DNA of 64,000 bases from Streptomyces sp. AM 2-1-1 (GTDB taxonomy: Bacteria > Actinomycetota > Actinomycetes > Streptomycetales > Streptomycetaceae). Under the pieces are notes generated by a model, which saw only the letters and a program-made list of their open reading frames with translations, made no database searches and had not been told where the DNA came from. A program made the translations under genes and the position numbers. This document shows positions 24,771 to 34,070 of this stretch, one piece after another. How positions within the stretch are numbered: position 1 is the first letter of the stretch; every line of letters starts with the position of its first letter. Location: the NCBI RefSeq assembly GCF_029167645.1, contig NZ_CP119147.1:4172501-4236500 (forward strand). Reading direction: 5' to 3'.

Positions 24771-25715
24771 GTGAGCGGCGGGGCCACCCGTGACGGAGAA
24801 CCAGAGGGGATGCCACGACATATGGTGCGGCGCATCGATGTGACGGGCTCGGACGGCGTCCGGCTCGCGGCCTGGGAGTTCGCCGATCCGCCCAAGGGGC
24901 GCGCGGACGAGGCGAGTGCGCCGGGGGTCTTACTGCTGCACGGTCTGATGGGCCGGGCCACCCACTGGGCCGCCACGGCCCGCTGGCTCTCCGAGCGGTA
25001 CCGCCCCGTCGGGCTCGACCAGCGCGGCCACGGCCGCAGCGAGAAGCCCGAAGGCGGGCCGTACACCCGGGACGCCTACGTCGACGACGTGGAGCGCGCG
25101 GTCGAGCAGCTCGGCCTGGGCCCGGTGATCCTCGTCGGCCACGCCATGGGCGCCCTCACCGCCTGGCAGTTCGCCGCCAAGCGCCCCGACCTCGTCCGCG
25201 CCCTGGTCATCTGCGACATGCGGGCCTCCGCCCCCGGAGCCGCCTCCCAGCGGGAGTGGAGCGGCTGGCTCGACTCCTGGCCGCTGCCCTTCGCGACCCT
25301 CGCCGAGGTGCGCAAGTGGTTCGGCGAGGACGACCCGTGGGTGGAGCGCCCCAACCCCGCGCGGGGCGAGTTCTTCGCCGAGGTGATGGCCGAGGGCGAC
25401 GACGGCTGGCGGCCGGTCTTCTCCCGCCGCCAGATGCTGGAGTCCCGGGCCACCTGGGTCCTCGACGCGCACTGGGAGGAGCTGGCGCAGGTCCGCTGCC
25501 CGACCCTGGTGCTGCGCGGGATCGAGGGCCAGCTGGGCCGCGCCGAGGCCCAGGAGATGGTCCGGGTCCTGCCCCAGGGGCAGTACGCCGAGATACCGGA
25601 CGCCGGACACCTCGCCCACTACGACCGGCCCGACGCCTGGCGGGCGGCGGTCGAACCCTTCCTGGACCAGCTCGCCGGCCCCGCGCCGGAGCACCCGGAG
25701 CACGGGAGACCCTGA
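24771..25715 (+). CDS. Alpha/beta-hydrolase-fold protein lacking the nucleophilic serine
   Basis: This 314-residue protein has a full alpha/beta-hydrolase fold: oxyanion loop LLLHGLMGRATHW (about residue 50), GLDQRGHGRSEKPEGG, and a C-terminal PDAGHLAHYDRPDAW supplying the histidine. The nucleophile elbow reads GHAMG where active enzymes have GxSxG: the codon is GCC (Ala). The usual acid position (LRGIEGQLG) also lacks the common Asp. It may therefore be a non-catalytic binding protein or use another mechanism. GTG 24771 is the first in-frame start; ATG 24822 before VRRIDVTGSDGVRL is another option. It is convergent with the ABC transporter genes. Confidence 0.85.
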   Translation: MSGGATRDGEPEGMPRHMVRRIDVTGSDGVRLAAWEFADPPKGRADEASAPGVLLLHGLMGRATHWAATARWLSERYRPVGLDQRGHGRSEKPEGGPYTRDAYVDDVERAVEQLGLGPVILVGHAMGALTAWQFAAKRPDLVRALVICDMRASAPGAASQREWSGWLDSWPLPFATLAEVRKWFGEDDPWVERPNPARGEFFAEVMAEGDDGWRPVFSRRQMLESRATWVLDAHWEELAQVRCPTLVLRGIEGQLGRAEAQEMVRVLPQGQYAEIPDAGHLAHYDRPDAWRAAVEPFLDQLAGPAPEHPEHGRP

Positions 25716-25754
25716 GGGACCCGCCCGCCCGGTCACCGGGCGGGCGCGGCTGCC

Positions 25755-27416
25755 TCACCCCTTGCCGACCGCCGCCAGGATCTCCGGCAGCCGGACCGCC
25801 GTGCGCGCCGCCGCGAGCCGGAGCCCCGCCCAGGCGACGAAGACGCCGTACACCGCCCCGACCGGCACCACCAGCCAGAGCGAGCCGTGGTCCGAGACGG
25901 TCACCACCACCGTCAGCACGATCACCGGCGCGGCCACCACCACCGAGCCCACCATGCCGCCCAGGGCCGACAGCATGGCCAGCCCGCCCTGCCCGGGCGC
26001 CACGTTCTTGAAGCCGCCCTCCTGCGGGATCGAGTACGGGAAGAACGCCGACGCCAGCGCCCCCGTCCCGAGCATCCCGCCGAGCAGCGCGAGCGACACC
26101 CCGGCGACCCCCGTCAGCGACCCCCAGGCGTCCAGCAGCCCGGCGGTCAACGCGCCCACCAGAAGCGTGTACGGCACGGTGACGACCGCCAGTGCCAGGG
26201 CCCGGGCCCGCAGTTCCCCGTACGCGTCGCGGGGCGTGGAGATGGTCTGCGCCACCATCCAGAAGGCGGAGGTGTCCTGCCCGAACTGGTTGAACATCTG
26301 CATGCCCAGCAGGGCCGGCGCGAAGCAGGCGAAGTAGACCGATCCGGCGCCCTGGACGGCGTTGATCACCGGTACGATCAGCCCGACCGCCAGCGAGGTG
26401 ATCCAGGCCCCCTTCGTCTTCGGGTCCCGCAGGACGTACCGCAGGCTCCGGCCCATCACGGTCCGGGTCCGGCCCTCGGGCAGCAGCCGGCCCAACCGGC
26501 TCGGCCCGGAGCCGTCGCCCTTCGCGCGCGAGCTCCGCGACGGTTCGGCGGCGGCGATCGTCGACCCGTCCGGCGCCGTCATCAGCTTCGAAAGACCGGC
26601 CTGCCACCACCACAGCAGCCCGCCCAACGCCACCGCCGAGACGAGCAGTTGCAGGGCCGCCCGCCCGTGGGCCCCCACCGAGGCGGAGTCGACCGCGCCG
26701 ATCGCCGAGGCGGCGGGGAGCCAGCGCACCACGTCGGCGGCCGGCTCCAGGGCGGAGAGCCCCCCGGCCTGCCCGATGCGCTGGGCGCCGAAGTTGACGA
26801 ACTGGATGCCGACCGCGATCACCAGCCCGCTCAGCACCGCGAGGTCGCGGCCCTTGCGCGAGGTCAGCAGCCGGACGTTGGCGGTGGCGACGGACCGCGC
26901 CAGCGCCACGCAGATCAGCAGAGCCAGCGGTACGGCCACCACACCGACGGCCACGCCGGCCGCCCCGTGCGCCACCGCCAGCACCGAGCCCACCAGCAGG
27001 CAGAGCGCGAACAGCGGACCGATGCCGACCAACGACGCCACCAGCAGGGCCCGCACCAGCGGACGCGGACGCAGCGGCAGCATCACCAGCCGGCTCGGGT
27101 CCAGCGTCTCGTCCCCGCTGGGGAAGAAGAGCGGCAGTACCGCCCACCCCAGGGCGAGCACCCCGGTGAGCAGCACCACCAGGGTGGCCGCGTCGCGCCC
27201 CTCGCCGCGCAGCAGTACGAGCCCCAGCACCTGCCCCGCCGCGAGCAGCACCACCACCACGAGGGAGACCACGAACGCCGCCCGCCGCCCGCCCGACTGC
27301 CGCAGGCCGTTGCGGAGCAACGCCACCTTGAGCCGTGCGAACACGGCGACGAGCCCTTCGGCCCCCGCGCTCCGGACGGCCGGCGCCCGCCCCGCGCGGC
27401 GGTCGGCCACGCTCAT
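25755..27416 (-). CDS. ABC transporter membrane protein (exporter type)
   Basis: This 553-residue multi-pass membrane protein has about 12 hydrophobic helices, two of them near the N-terminus (AAFVVSLVVVVLLAAG and LVVLLTGVLALGWAVL). A central cytoplasmic Ser/Arg-rich loop (about residues 285-325) carries GRSLRYVLRDPKTKGAW, typical of ABC-2-like permeases of actinobacteria. It is coupled to the ATPase gene just upstream on the same strand (start and stop overlap at 27413-27416). Together they form an exporter. The substrate is not deducible. Confidence 0.87.
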   Translation of the reverse strand: MSVADRRAGRAPAVRSAGAEGLVAVFARLKVALLRNGLRQSGGRRAAFVVSLVVVVLLAAGQVLGLVLLRGEGRDAATLVVLLTGVLALGWAVLPLFFPSGDETLDPSRLVMLPLRPRPLVRALLVASLVGIGPLFALCLLVGSVLAVAHGAAGVAVGVVAVPLALLICVALARSVATANVRLLTSRKGRDLAVLSGLVIAVGIQFVNFGAQRIGQAGGLSALEPAADVVRWLPAASAIGAVDSASVGAHGRAALQLLVSAVALGGLLWWWQAGLSKLMTAPDGSTIAAAEPSRSSRAKGDGSGPSRLGRLLPEGRTRTVMGRSLRYVLRDPKTKGAWITSLAVGLIVPVINAVQGAGSVYFACFAPALLGMQMFNQFGQDTSAFWMVAQTISTPRDAYGELRARALALAVVTVPYTLLVGALTAGLLDAWGSLTGVAGVSLALLGGMLGTGALASAFFPYSIPQEGGFKNVAPGQGGLAMLSALGGMVGSVVVAAPVIVLTVVVTVSDHGSLWLVVPVGAVYGVFVAWAGLRLAAARTAVRLPEILAAVGKG

Positions 27417-28264
27417 CGCCCGCCGCCCAGCCAGTCGAGGCCGTCAGCGCCGTCCGCGCCACGCGCCCCCACCAGGTCCAGGAACGCCTGCTGGAGCGAG
27501 GGTGCCCCGCCCCGTACCTCGGCGAGCGTGCCCTGCGCCGAGATCCGGCCCGCCGCCATCACCGCCACCCAGTCGCAGAGCGACTCCACCAGCTCCATCA
27601 CATGACTGGAGAAGACGACGGTCGCCCCCGAGCGGGTGTAACGCTCCAGCACCCCCCGGATCGCCTGCGCGGAGACCGGGTCCACCCCCTCGAACGGCTC
27701 GTCCAGGAAGAGCACTTCGGGATTGTGCAGCAGGGCGGCGGCGAGCCCGATCTTCTTCCGCATCCCGGTCGAGTAGTCGACGACGAGCTTGTGCTGGGCG
27801 CCGGCCAGGTCCAGCACGTCCAGCAGCTGAGTCGCCCGCTTGTCGGTCTCGGCGCCCGCGATGCCCCGCAAACGGCCGGTGTAGGCGAGCAGTTCACGTC
27901 CGGAGAGCCGCTCGAAGAGCCGCAGCCCTTCGGGCAGGACGCCGATCCGCGACTTGACCGCGACCGGGTCGGCCCACACGTCGTGGCCGCCGATCTCGAC
28001 CGTTCCCCGGTCGGGCCGGAGCAGCCCGGTCACCATGGAGAGGGTGGTCGTCTTGCCCGCGCCGTTCGGCCCCACCAGACCGATGAACCGGCCTGCCGGG
28101 AGGTCCAGGTCGACCCCGGAGACGGCCACCTGCCCCCCGAAACGCTTCCACAGCCCGCGCACCCGCACGGCGGGCGGCGCCGGCGGGGCGTCGGCCGCCC
28201 CTCCGGTCGGGACGTCTTCGGTTTCTGTCCGGTCCGGCACGGCACGCCCTCTCGGTATCCCCAT
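27413..28264 (-). CDS. ABC transporter ATP-binding protein
   Basis: This is a 283-residue ATPase. Walker A is GPNGAGKTTTLSMVTGLLRP, the signature is DYSTGMRKKIGLAAALL, Walker B is PEVLFLDEPFEGVDP and the H-loop is VVFSSHVMELVE. The class resembles CcmA/DrrA-type export ATPases. ATG 28264 was chosen since upstream frame sequence is basic and non-conserved. It powers the permease encoded immediately downstream. A Gly/Ala-rich C-terminal tail follows the ATPase core. Confidence 0.92.
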   Translation of the reverse strand: MGIPRGRAVPDRTETEDVPTGGAADAPPAPPAVRVRGLWKRFGGQVAVSGVDLDLPAGRFIGLVGPNGAGKTTTLSMVTGLLRPDRGTVEIGGHDVWADPVAVKSRIGVLPEGLRLFERLSGRELLAYTGRLRGIAGAETDKRATQLLDVLDLAGAQHKLVVDYSTGMRKKIGLAAALLHNPEVLFLDEPFEGVDPVSAQAIRGVLERYTRSGATVVFSSHVMELVESLCDWVAVMAAGRISAQGTLAEVRGGAPSLQQAFLDLVGARGADGADGLDWLGGGR

Positions 28265-28277
28265 GGTGGGGACCACC

Positions 28278-28979
28278 TTACGAAAGGCGCGTCCGGGCGT
28301 CCGCCGCTTCGCGCGCACAGGCGTACGACAACGGGCTGACCAGCTCCTCGGCTTCGGGCAGCCAGCGGTTGGCCGTGGTGGGGCGGCGGGCCCACTGGAC
28401 CGCGCCCCGGCCGCCGATCCGGGTCGGCGGGGCCGCTACGTAGTGGCCCTCGCCCCGGGCGAGGAGGTCGATCGACGCGGCGTTCCAGCCGAGGTGCATC
28501 ACCAGGTCGGGGATTTTCGCCGCGGCGCCGGGGGCGACGAAGAAGAGCATGCGGCGGTCGGGGGTGCAGGTGGCGGGACCGAGGGTCAGCTCCATGCGTT
28601 CCATCCGCGCCAGCGCCAGGAACCCGGCCGACTCCGGTACGTCGATCACGTCGAAGTTCCGGCCGGTCGGCAGCAGGACGGAGGCGTTCGGGTGCTTGGA
28701 CCACATCCGGCGGGCCGCCGCCCCGCTGCCGGTCGCCTGGCCCGCCCAGTCGGACCGCAGGGCGTGTGCGCCGGGGAGGGCGCAGTGCGCGTCCCCGCAG
28801 CAGCACCGCTCGTGCCCGTCCACCGCCTCCAGCCAGCTGCCCGGGAACACGTCCCAGTGGCGTTCCTCCGCGTACCGCACGGCGGCGTCGAGCGGTTGCT
28901 CGCCGCGCTGCGGGGGGAGCGGGGCGTTTCCCGTGACTGTGATCGGCTTTTCCACGTCCAGCACAACTCCCGGCATCAC
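28278..28979 (-). CDS. Bifunctional DNA primase/polymerase (Prim-Pol) domain protein
   Basis: This 233-residue protein has the small prim-pol domain found in many streptomycete chromosomal and plasmid proteins. A Cys cluster (RCCCGDAHCALPGAH) follows the N-terminal helix. Conserved patterns are SKHPNASVLLPTGRNFDVIDVP (with the DxxD acid pair) and LARGEGHYVAAPPTRIGG. Full replication proteins have a helicase part that is missing here, so this is a stand-alone domain. Catalytic activity is not assured. The start could also be the GTG a few codons inside. It lies 13 bp upstream of the ABC ATPase gene on the same strand and may share its transcript. Confidence 0.82.
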   Translation of the reverse strand: MMPGVVLDVEKPITVTGNAPLPPQRGEQPLDAAVRYAEERHWDVFPGSWLEAVDGHERCCCGDAHCALPGAHALRSDWAGQATGSGAAARRMWSKHPNASVLLPTGRNFDVIDVPESAGFLALARMERMELTLGPATCTPDRRMLFFVAPGAAAKIPDLVMHLGWNAASIDLLARGEGHYVAAPPTRIGGRGAVQWARRPTTANRWLPEAEELVSPLSYACAREAADARTRLS

Positions 28980-29291
28980 GGGGGGTTACGGCCCTACCCG
29001 GCCGCGCTGCCGGGGTACCGGCTCCGCACACGGGGCGCATGGGTGCACGGCCGGGGGCGCGTGCGGGGCGGGGCGCCGATGTGCGGGTAGGGAACGCCAG
29101 GGCCGTGCGTCGGCCCGGTCGCCGGGCCTGTCCGGAGCCGCGGGACGGGACGCACGGGTCTTTTGCGTGAATGGCCGAAAATCAGCAGCTCTCGTGCTGC
29201 TCGTGCCGATTGCAGAGAAATGGGCGCATTGCTTGCGCCGGCGACGGGCAGTGATGCAAACCACCCATCACCGCGTTCCCAGGGGGAGTAC
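28980..29291. other. Divergent promoter region of the prim-pol and NsdA-like genes
   Basis: This 312-bp gap lies between two divergently read genes. It is less GC-rich than its surroundings from about 29160 on. It has a small dyad AGCAGC-N6-GCTGCT (29184-29201). No clear -35/-10 pair stands out. Confidence 0.5.
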
Positions 29292-30674
29292 ATGGCCGCC
29301 AGACCACTCGTAGCCCGACAGCCGAACGAACGGCTCCAGACGCTCATCCAGGAGGCGGCGTGTTCCAACGCGGGCCTGGCCCGCCGGGTCAACATGGTCG
29401 GCGCGGAGCGGGGACTCGATCTCCGGTACGACAAGACCTCCGTGGCCCGCTGGCTGCGCGGGCAGCAGCCCAGGGGCCGGGCGCCGGGGATCATCGCCGA
29501 GGCGATCGGCCGCAAACTCGGCCGCACCGTCACCATCGACGAGATCGGCATGGCCAACGGCAAGAACCTCGCCTCCGGCGTCGGCCTCCAGTTCGCCCCG
29601 ACCGTGCTCGGCGCCATCGAGCAGGTCTGCGAGCTGTGGCGCAGTGACGTGGGACGCCGGGACCTGCTCTCCGGCTCCACCGTCGCCTCCTCCGCGCTCG
29701 TCGAGCCCAGCCGGGACTGGCTGATCACCGGCGCCGACCCCCAGGTCGCCCGCAACGCCGGTGCCCGGGTGGGCCGCTCGGACGTGGACGCGGTGCGTGC
29801 GATGACCACCGCGCTGGTCGACCTCGACCACCGTTTCGGCAGTGGCCACGTCCGCCCGGTCCTGGTCCACTACCTCAACAGCGTGGTCTCCGGACTGCTC
29901 TCCGGCGCCTACCGCGAGAGCGTCGGACGGGAGCTGTTCGGCGCGGTGGCCCGACTCACCGAATTGGGCGGCTACATGGCGATCGACACCGGCCAACCCG
30001 GCCTCGCCCAGCGCTACTACATCCAGGCGCTGCGTCTCGCGCAGGCGGCGGGCGACCGGGCCTACGGCGGCTACGTGCTGGCCGCCTCGATGAGCCACCT
30101 CGCCGCACAGCTCGGCAACCCCCGGGAGATCGCGCAGCTGGCCCGCGCCGCCCAGGAGGGCGCGCGCGGTCAGGTGACGCCGCGTGCGGAAGCGATGTTC
30201 CTCGCCGCCGAGGCGCGCGGGCACGCGGCCCTGGGCGACGCCACGACCTGTGAGGAGGTGGCCGGGCGGGCGGTGGAGGCGCTGGAGCGCGCCCACCCGG
30301 ACGCCGGCGACGACCCGTCCTGGATCGCGCACTTCGACGAGGGGTACCTCGCGGACGAACTCGCCCACTGCCACCGCGATCTGGGCCAGGGCGCCGCCGC
30401 CGCCCGCCGGGCGGAGGAGGCGCTCGCCGCGCTCCCGGAGACCAGGGCCCGCCGGCGCGGCATCGCGCTGGTGCTCCTCGCCTCGGCCCAGGTCCAGCAG
30501 CGCGAGGTCGAACAGGCCTGCGCCACGGGGATGCGGGCGGCGGAGCTGCTGGAGACGGTGCGTTCCAGCCGGGGTGCGGAGTACCTCGACGACCTCCAGC
30601 AGCGCCTGCTGCCGTACGGGGAGGAGGCGACGGTCCGCGAGTTCAGCGCACGTCTGGAGCTGCAGGCCGCCTGA
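29292..30674 (+). CDS. NsdA/NsdB-like regulatory protein with TPR-like repeats
   Basis: This is a 460-residue protein of the type that negatively regulates differentiation and antibiotics in Streptomyces (NsdA, NsdB). The N-terminal region (RQPNERLQTLIQEAACSNAG and DKTSVARWLRGQQPRG) resembles an XRE-like DNA-binding fold. A long helical repeat domain follows (FGAVARLTELGGYMAIDTG, PGLAQRYYIQALRLAQAAGD), as in TPR regulators. The ATG at 29292 has a strong AGGGGGAG site. I recognise the family by pattern only, and which Nsd paralogue is closest is unknown. It is monocistronic. Confidence 0.8.
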   Translation: MAARPLVARQPNERLQTLIQEAACSNAGLARRVNMVGAERGLDLRYDKTSVARWLRGQQPRGRAPGIIAEAIGRKLGRTVTIDEIGMANGKNLASGVGLQFAPTVLGAIEQVCELWRSDVGRRDLLSGSTVASSALVEPSRDWLITGADPQVARNAGARVGRSDVDAVRAMTTALVDLDHRFGSGHVRPVLVHYLNSVVSGLLSGAYRESVGRELFGAVARLTELGGYMAIDTGQPGLAQRYYIQALRLAQAAGDRAYGGYVLAASMSHLAAQLGNPREIAQLARAAQEGARGQVTPRAEAMFLAAEARGHAALGDATTCEEVAGRAVEALERAHPDAGDDPSWIAHFDEGYLADELAHCHRDLGQGAAAARRAEEALAALPETRARRRGIALVLLASAQVQQREVEQACATGMRAAELLETVRSSRGAEYLDDLQQRLLPYGEEATVREFSARLELQAA

Positions 30675-31064
30675 GCGGCGGCGCACGGGTGCGCGAGCGC
30701 ACGGGGGAGCACGCCGTCCGCCTCCCGGTGCGCCGTGCGTCTTCGCCCGCGCGGTCGGCGCCCGCGCGCGTGCGGGGCGCCACCCGTCGCCCGGCCGACG
30801 TGGCGGACGTCTCCGCGCGGCGGCCCGTCCCCGGCCGTGGGATCCGCTCCCGGCAGGGGTGGCCCACCGGCCGGCCCGCGCCTGAGCTGGGGGTTCTTCC
30901 GTGCGCGGAGGACCGGCGTCCGTGGTCGCCGCGCACCGCGCGGGGCGGTACGCGGCCCCGCGGCAGTGAAGGGACGGTGAGGTGCGCGGATGCGCTTGGC
31001 GAAGCCGGGCACTCACCCGATAGCGTGAGCCGACGATTCCGTAGGTTGACACGTAGGAGTCCCG
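30675..31064. other. Intergenic region upstream of the Gln/Pro-rich membrane protein
   Basis: This 390-bp gap has no convincing gene. Near its end a -10-like TAGGTT (31042-31047) sits about 20 bp before the next start, with a TAGGAG ribosome site in between. I cannot place a good -35. Confidence 0.5.
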
Positions 31065-32552
31065 GTGACGCAGAGCGGACAGGGTGACGATCAGCAGCCT
31101 CCTGCTGGACGGCCCGCCCACGAAGGGGTCGTGCTGCCCCCGGACGGTGGTGCCCCCTGGAACCCGGCGGCGGACGGCCGGCCGCAGGAGCCCGCCCCCG
31201 GCGGCCCTCCGTGGGACGGCCAGGCATGGGGGTCCCAGGCGCCGCAGCAGCAGCACCCGGGCGACCCCGCACAGGGGCAGCAGCCGGGCCCCTACGCACA
31301 GCAGGGCGGTTATCCGCAGCAGGACGGCTACCCGCAGCAGGGCGGGTACGCCCAGCCCGATCCGTACCAGCAGGCCCAGCAGACGCAGTACCTCCCGGCG
31401 TCCGACGGGTACCGCGGCGGACAGCCGGACGCCTATCAGCAGCAGGGGCAGCAGGTGCCCCCGGCGCAGCCCCAGCCCTACGCCCAGCCGCTGCCGCCGG
31501 AGGCCGTACCGGGCCGGGCGCCGGGCGGGGACTCCGACGCCACGCAGTTCATCGCGCCGGTCCCGGCCGCGCGGGACGGCGACGCGACCCAGTACATCCC
31601 GCCGGCCACGGCCGCCGCCCCGTACGACATCCGTCCGGGCGCCCCCGAGGACCGGCGGCCCCCCGCCGAGTTCGACAACCTCTTCCGCAACGACGAACCG
31701 GCCGGCGCCACCACGCAGATGCCCCGGATCGACCCCGCGCACCAGCAGCCGCCCGCGCACCAGCAGTACGGCCGCCCCCAGGGACCGCCCCAGCCGCACG
31801 GCCAGGGCTACCCCGGCGGCCAACTGCCGCCCCAGACGCAGCAGCAGGGGTACGCGCCCGGGTACCAGGGCCCGCAGGGGTACGAGAACCCGCAGGCGGC
31901 CTACGACCCCGGTCCCGAGCCGCGCCGCAGGTCCGCGCACATCCCGCTCATCGCCGCCGTGGTGATCGGCTGCGCGGTCGTCGGGCTCGGTGCCGGCGCG
32001 CTGCTGAGCGGCGGCGACGAGCCGAAGGACGCCAAGCAGCCGGTGGCGTCGGCCAGTTCGCAGCCGGCCGACTCCTCGGCGCCGCCCGCCGAGGACCCCG
32101 CGCAGCCGCAGGCGGTGGAGCTGGACAAGCTCCTCGCCGACAGCAACAGCAGCCGCACGACGGTGATCAACGCCGTGGAGAAGATCAAGGGCTGCAAGGA
32201 CCTGGACCAGGCGGCCGCCGACCTCACCGGCGCCGCCCAGCAGCGCCGCGACCTGGTGACCCGCCTCAAGGAGGTCGAGGTCGACCGGCTGCCGGACAAC
32301 GCCGCGCTCACCGCCGCGCTGACCCGCGGCTGGGAGGCGTCCGCCTCGGCCGACGAGCACTACGCGGCCTGGGCACGACAGGCGAAGAACAAGAAGGTCT
32401 GCAAGAGCGGTACCGCCGCCGCGACCAACGAGAAGAACAAGGCCGGCCAGAAGAGCGGTGAGGCGACCACCGCGAAGAAGCAGGCCTCCGGCCTGTGGAA
32501 CACCATCGCCCAGAAGTACGGCCTCACCTCGCGGTCCTACACGGAGCTCTGA
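31065..32552 (+). CDS. Pro/Gln/Tyr-rich single-pass membrane protein
   Basis: This 495-residue protein has a cytoplasmic disordered N-terminal half of some 290 residues, rich in Gln, Pro, Gly and Tyr (repeats of GYPQQ and QQGGY). A charged RRRSAH anchor precedes one transmembrane helix (about residues 293-315, IPLIAAVVIGCAVVGLGAGALL). The outside part has a coiled, Ala/Lys-rich helical domain with two cysteines (KIKGCKDLDQ and KKVCKSG) that could form a disulphide. The role is unknown; the layout suits cell-envelope proteins with phase-separating tails. GTG 31065 is preceded by TAGGAG. It is convergent with the lipoprotein gene across a perfect palindrome. Confidence 0.82.
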   Translation: MTQSGQGDDQQPPAGRPAHEGVVLPPDGGAPWNPAADGRPQEPAPGGPPWDGQAWGSQAPQQQHPGDPAQGQQPGPYAQQGGYPQQDGYPQQGGYAQPDPYQQAQQTQYLPASDGYRGGQPDAYQQQGQQVPPAQPQPYAQPLPPEAVPGRAPGGDSDATQFIAPVPAARDGDATQYIPPATAAAPYDIRPGAPEDRRPPAEFDNLFRNDEPAGATTQMPRIDPAHQQPPAHQQYGRPQGPPQPHGQGYPGGQLPPQTQQQGYAPGYQGPQGYENPQAAYDPGPEPRRRSAHIPLIAAVVIGCAVVGLGAGALLSGGDEPKDAKQPVASASSQPADSSAPPAEDPAQPQAVELDKLLADSNSSRTTVINAVEKIKGCKDLDQAAADLTGAAQQRRDLVTRLKEVEVDRLPDNAALTAALTRGWEASASADEHYAAWARQAKNKKVCKSGTAAATNEKNKAGQKSGEATTAKKQASGLWNTIAQKYGLTSRSYTEL

Positions 32553-32592
32553 GCCTCCGGGGGCCCGGCACCGCCCGGGCCCCCGCGCACGA

Positions 32593-32644
32593 GAACGGCC
32601 GGGAGCCGCGTCCCCCCCGGGGGGGACGCGGCTCCCGGCCGTTC
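32593..32644. terminator. 52-bp perfect palindrome between convergent genes
   Basis: Twenty-six bases on each side of the centre (32618/32619) are exact complements, with no loop, through seven C and seven G at the apex. It lies 40 bp after one stop and 11 bp before the other, so it should end transcription from both sides. See the separate finding. Confidence 0.85.
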
Positions 32645-32655
32645 ATCCGTTCCGG

Positions 32656-33948
32656 TTACGCGCCCTCGGCGTCCGACAGGGTCTCCGTGACGTCCGTGAA
32701 CCCCGTCTTCTGCGACACCAGCCGCCCGTCGCGCACCACTTGGAAGGTGACCCGCCCGTTGACGATCCGGGGGTAGGCGGCCGATCCGAGCATGTCCTGG
32801 TAGCGCCAGCGCAGTTCGGGGGTGAGGCCGCCGGTGTCCACCGCCAGCCCGTGGTTCAGCACGGAGGTGGCCGCCGCCGCGTCGACCTCGCCGTCGCCCA
32901 GCGCCTCGACGACCGCCTTCAGCACGGTGTACGCGACCCAGGTGGTCTGCACCCCCGCGTCGTGCGGGTCGATGGTGTCGTCCGCGAAGGCGTACTTGCG
33001 GACCGCCTCGCGCATCTCGGCCCAGCGGGCGTCCGAGGTCACCGGGTACCACCCGGTGACGAAGGCCCCCTCGAAGGGGCTGTCGCGGCCGCCGGTGCTG
33101 TCGATCAGCGGCTGGCTGACGCTGCCGAGCACCGAGGAGATGTCGGCCCCGCCGTCGTTCCCGGGCAGCCGGCGGAACGAGTCGAAGAAGGTCCCCGTCC
33201 GGTCGCCGAGGACAGCGGTGACGCACCCGTCCGGCGCCCCGTCGAGCGCCTCGGCCGCTTCGGCGTCGTACGAGGTCGCCGCCACGGGGGCGACCACGTC
33301 GGTGGCGGCCGCCCGGTGGCCGAGGGCCAGCCCGGCGTCGAGCAGGGTCGCCATGTCGTCGCCGACGACGGAGTCGGGACGGACCAGCGACACCTTCGCG
33401 CAGCCGCCCGCCAACTGCCTGCCGTTGCCCGCCAGCAGCGCCGCCTGGCCGCCGTTGACCGGGTACGAGACGAAGCTCTCGAACTCCTCGTCGGAGGCGC
33501 CGTACCCGCCGATGTAGGGGATGCCGGCCGCCTCCAGCGGGGCCATGAAGGTCTGCCCGTGCCGGCTGTAGGAGCCGACCACCGCCGTGACGTCACGGTC
33601 GACCGCCTCCCGGGCGCACTTCTCCGCGCCCTCCAGGGAGTCCTCCTCGTCGCAGGTGAGCACCTTCAGCTCGCGCCCGCCGACGCCGCCCTGCGCGTTG
33701 ACCCACTTCGCGTAGGTGACCGCCGTCGCCGTCACCCCGGCCATCGTCACGGAGTCCGCGTCGTCCGAGGCGCCCGGCGCCCAGGTCATCACCGTGACGG
33801 TGCCCCCCGGGCCGCCCTCCGCCCCGGGGAGCGCGCCGCACCCGGAGAGCAGCAGGGATCCGGCCGCCGCAGCTCCCACCAGGAGCCGGCGCGTGCCGAG
33901 GGGGCCGAAGGTGCCGAGAAGAGGAGGGGCGTGTCGCCGTCCGGTCAT
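32656..33948 (-). CDS. Branched-chain amino acid-type substrate-binding lipoprotein
   Basis: This is a 430-residue periplasmic-binding-fold type I protein (Leu/Ile/Val-binding, ABC-type). A lipoprotein signal ends LLLSGCG, giving a lipidated cysteine near residue 37. The mature part starts TVTVMTWAP and shows VNAQGGVGGRELKVLTCD, VTAVVGSYSRHGQTFMAPLE and GIPYIGGYGASDEEF, typical of this fold. ATG 33948 was chosen to give a normal signal peptide. No permease or ATPase gene lies nearby, so it is an orphan and may serve a distant transporter or a sensor. It is divergent from the SCO4402-family gene. Confidence 0.88.
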   Translation of the reverse strand: MTGRRHAPPLLGTFGPLGTRRLLVGAAAAGSLLLSGCGALPGAEGGPGGTVTVMTWAPGASDDADSVTMAGVTATAVTYAKWVNAQGGVGGRELKVLTCDEEDSLEGAEKCAREAVDRDVTAVVGSYSRHGQTFMAPLEAAGIPYIGGYGASDEEFESFVSYPVNGGQAALLAGNGRQLAGGCAKVSLVRPDSVVGDDMATLLDAGLALGHRAAATDVVAPVAATSYDAEAAEALDGAPDGCVTAVLGDRTGTFFDSFRRLPGNDGGADISSVLGSVSQPLIDSTGGRDSPFEGAFVTGWYPVTSDARWAEMREAVRKYAFADDTIDPHDAGVQTTWVAYTVLKAVVEALGDGEVDAAAATSVLNHGLAVDTGGLTPELRWRYQDMLGSAAYPRIVNGRVTFQVVRDGRLVSQKTGFTDVTETLSDAEGA

Positions 33949-34070
33949 GGACACGAACCTGCCGTCCCCGGGGTAACGGCGCTGTGTGCGAACAGCAACG
34001 GCGGGTGGCCGGGTGGTGAATTCCGGGGGGCCGCTCGGACCCGGAGCGGGGGAACGTACGATCGACAACC

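Noticed and set aside
29268..32360. Minus-strand frame of 1030 codons
   Set aside because: It lies across two well supported plus-strand genes and the gap between them; no domain is visible in it.
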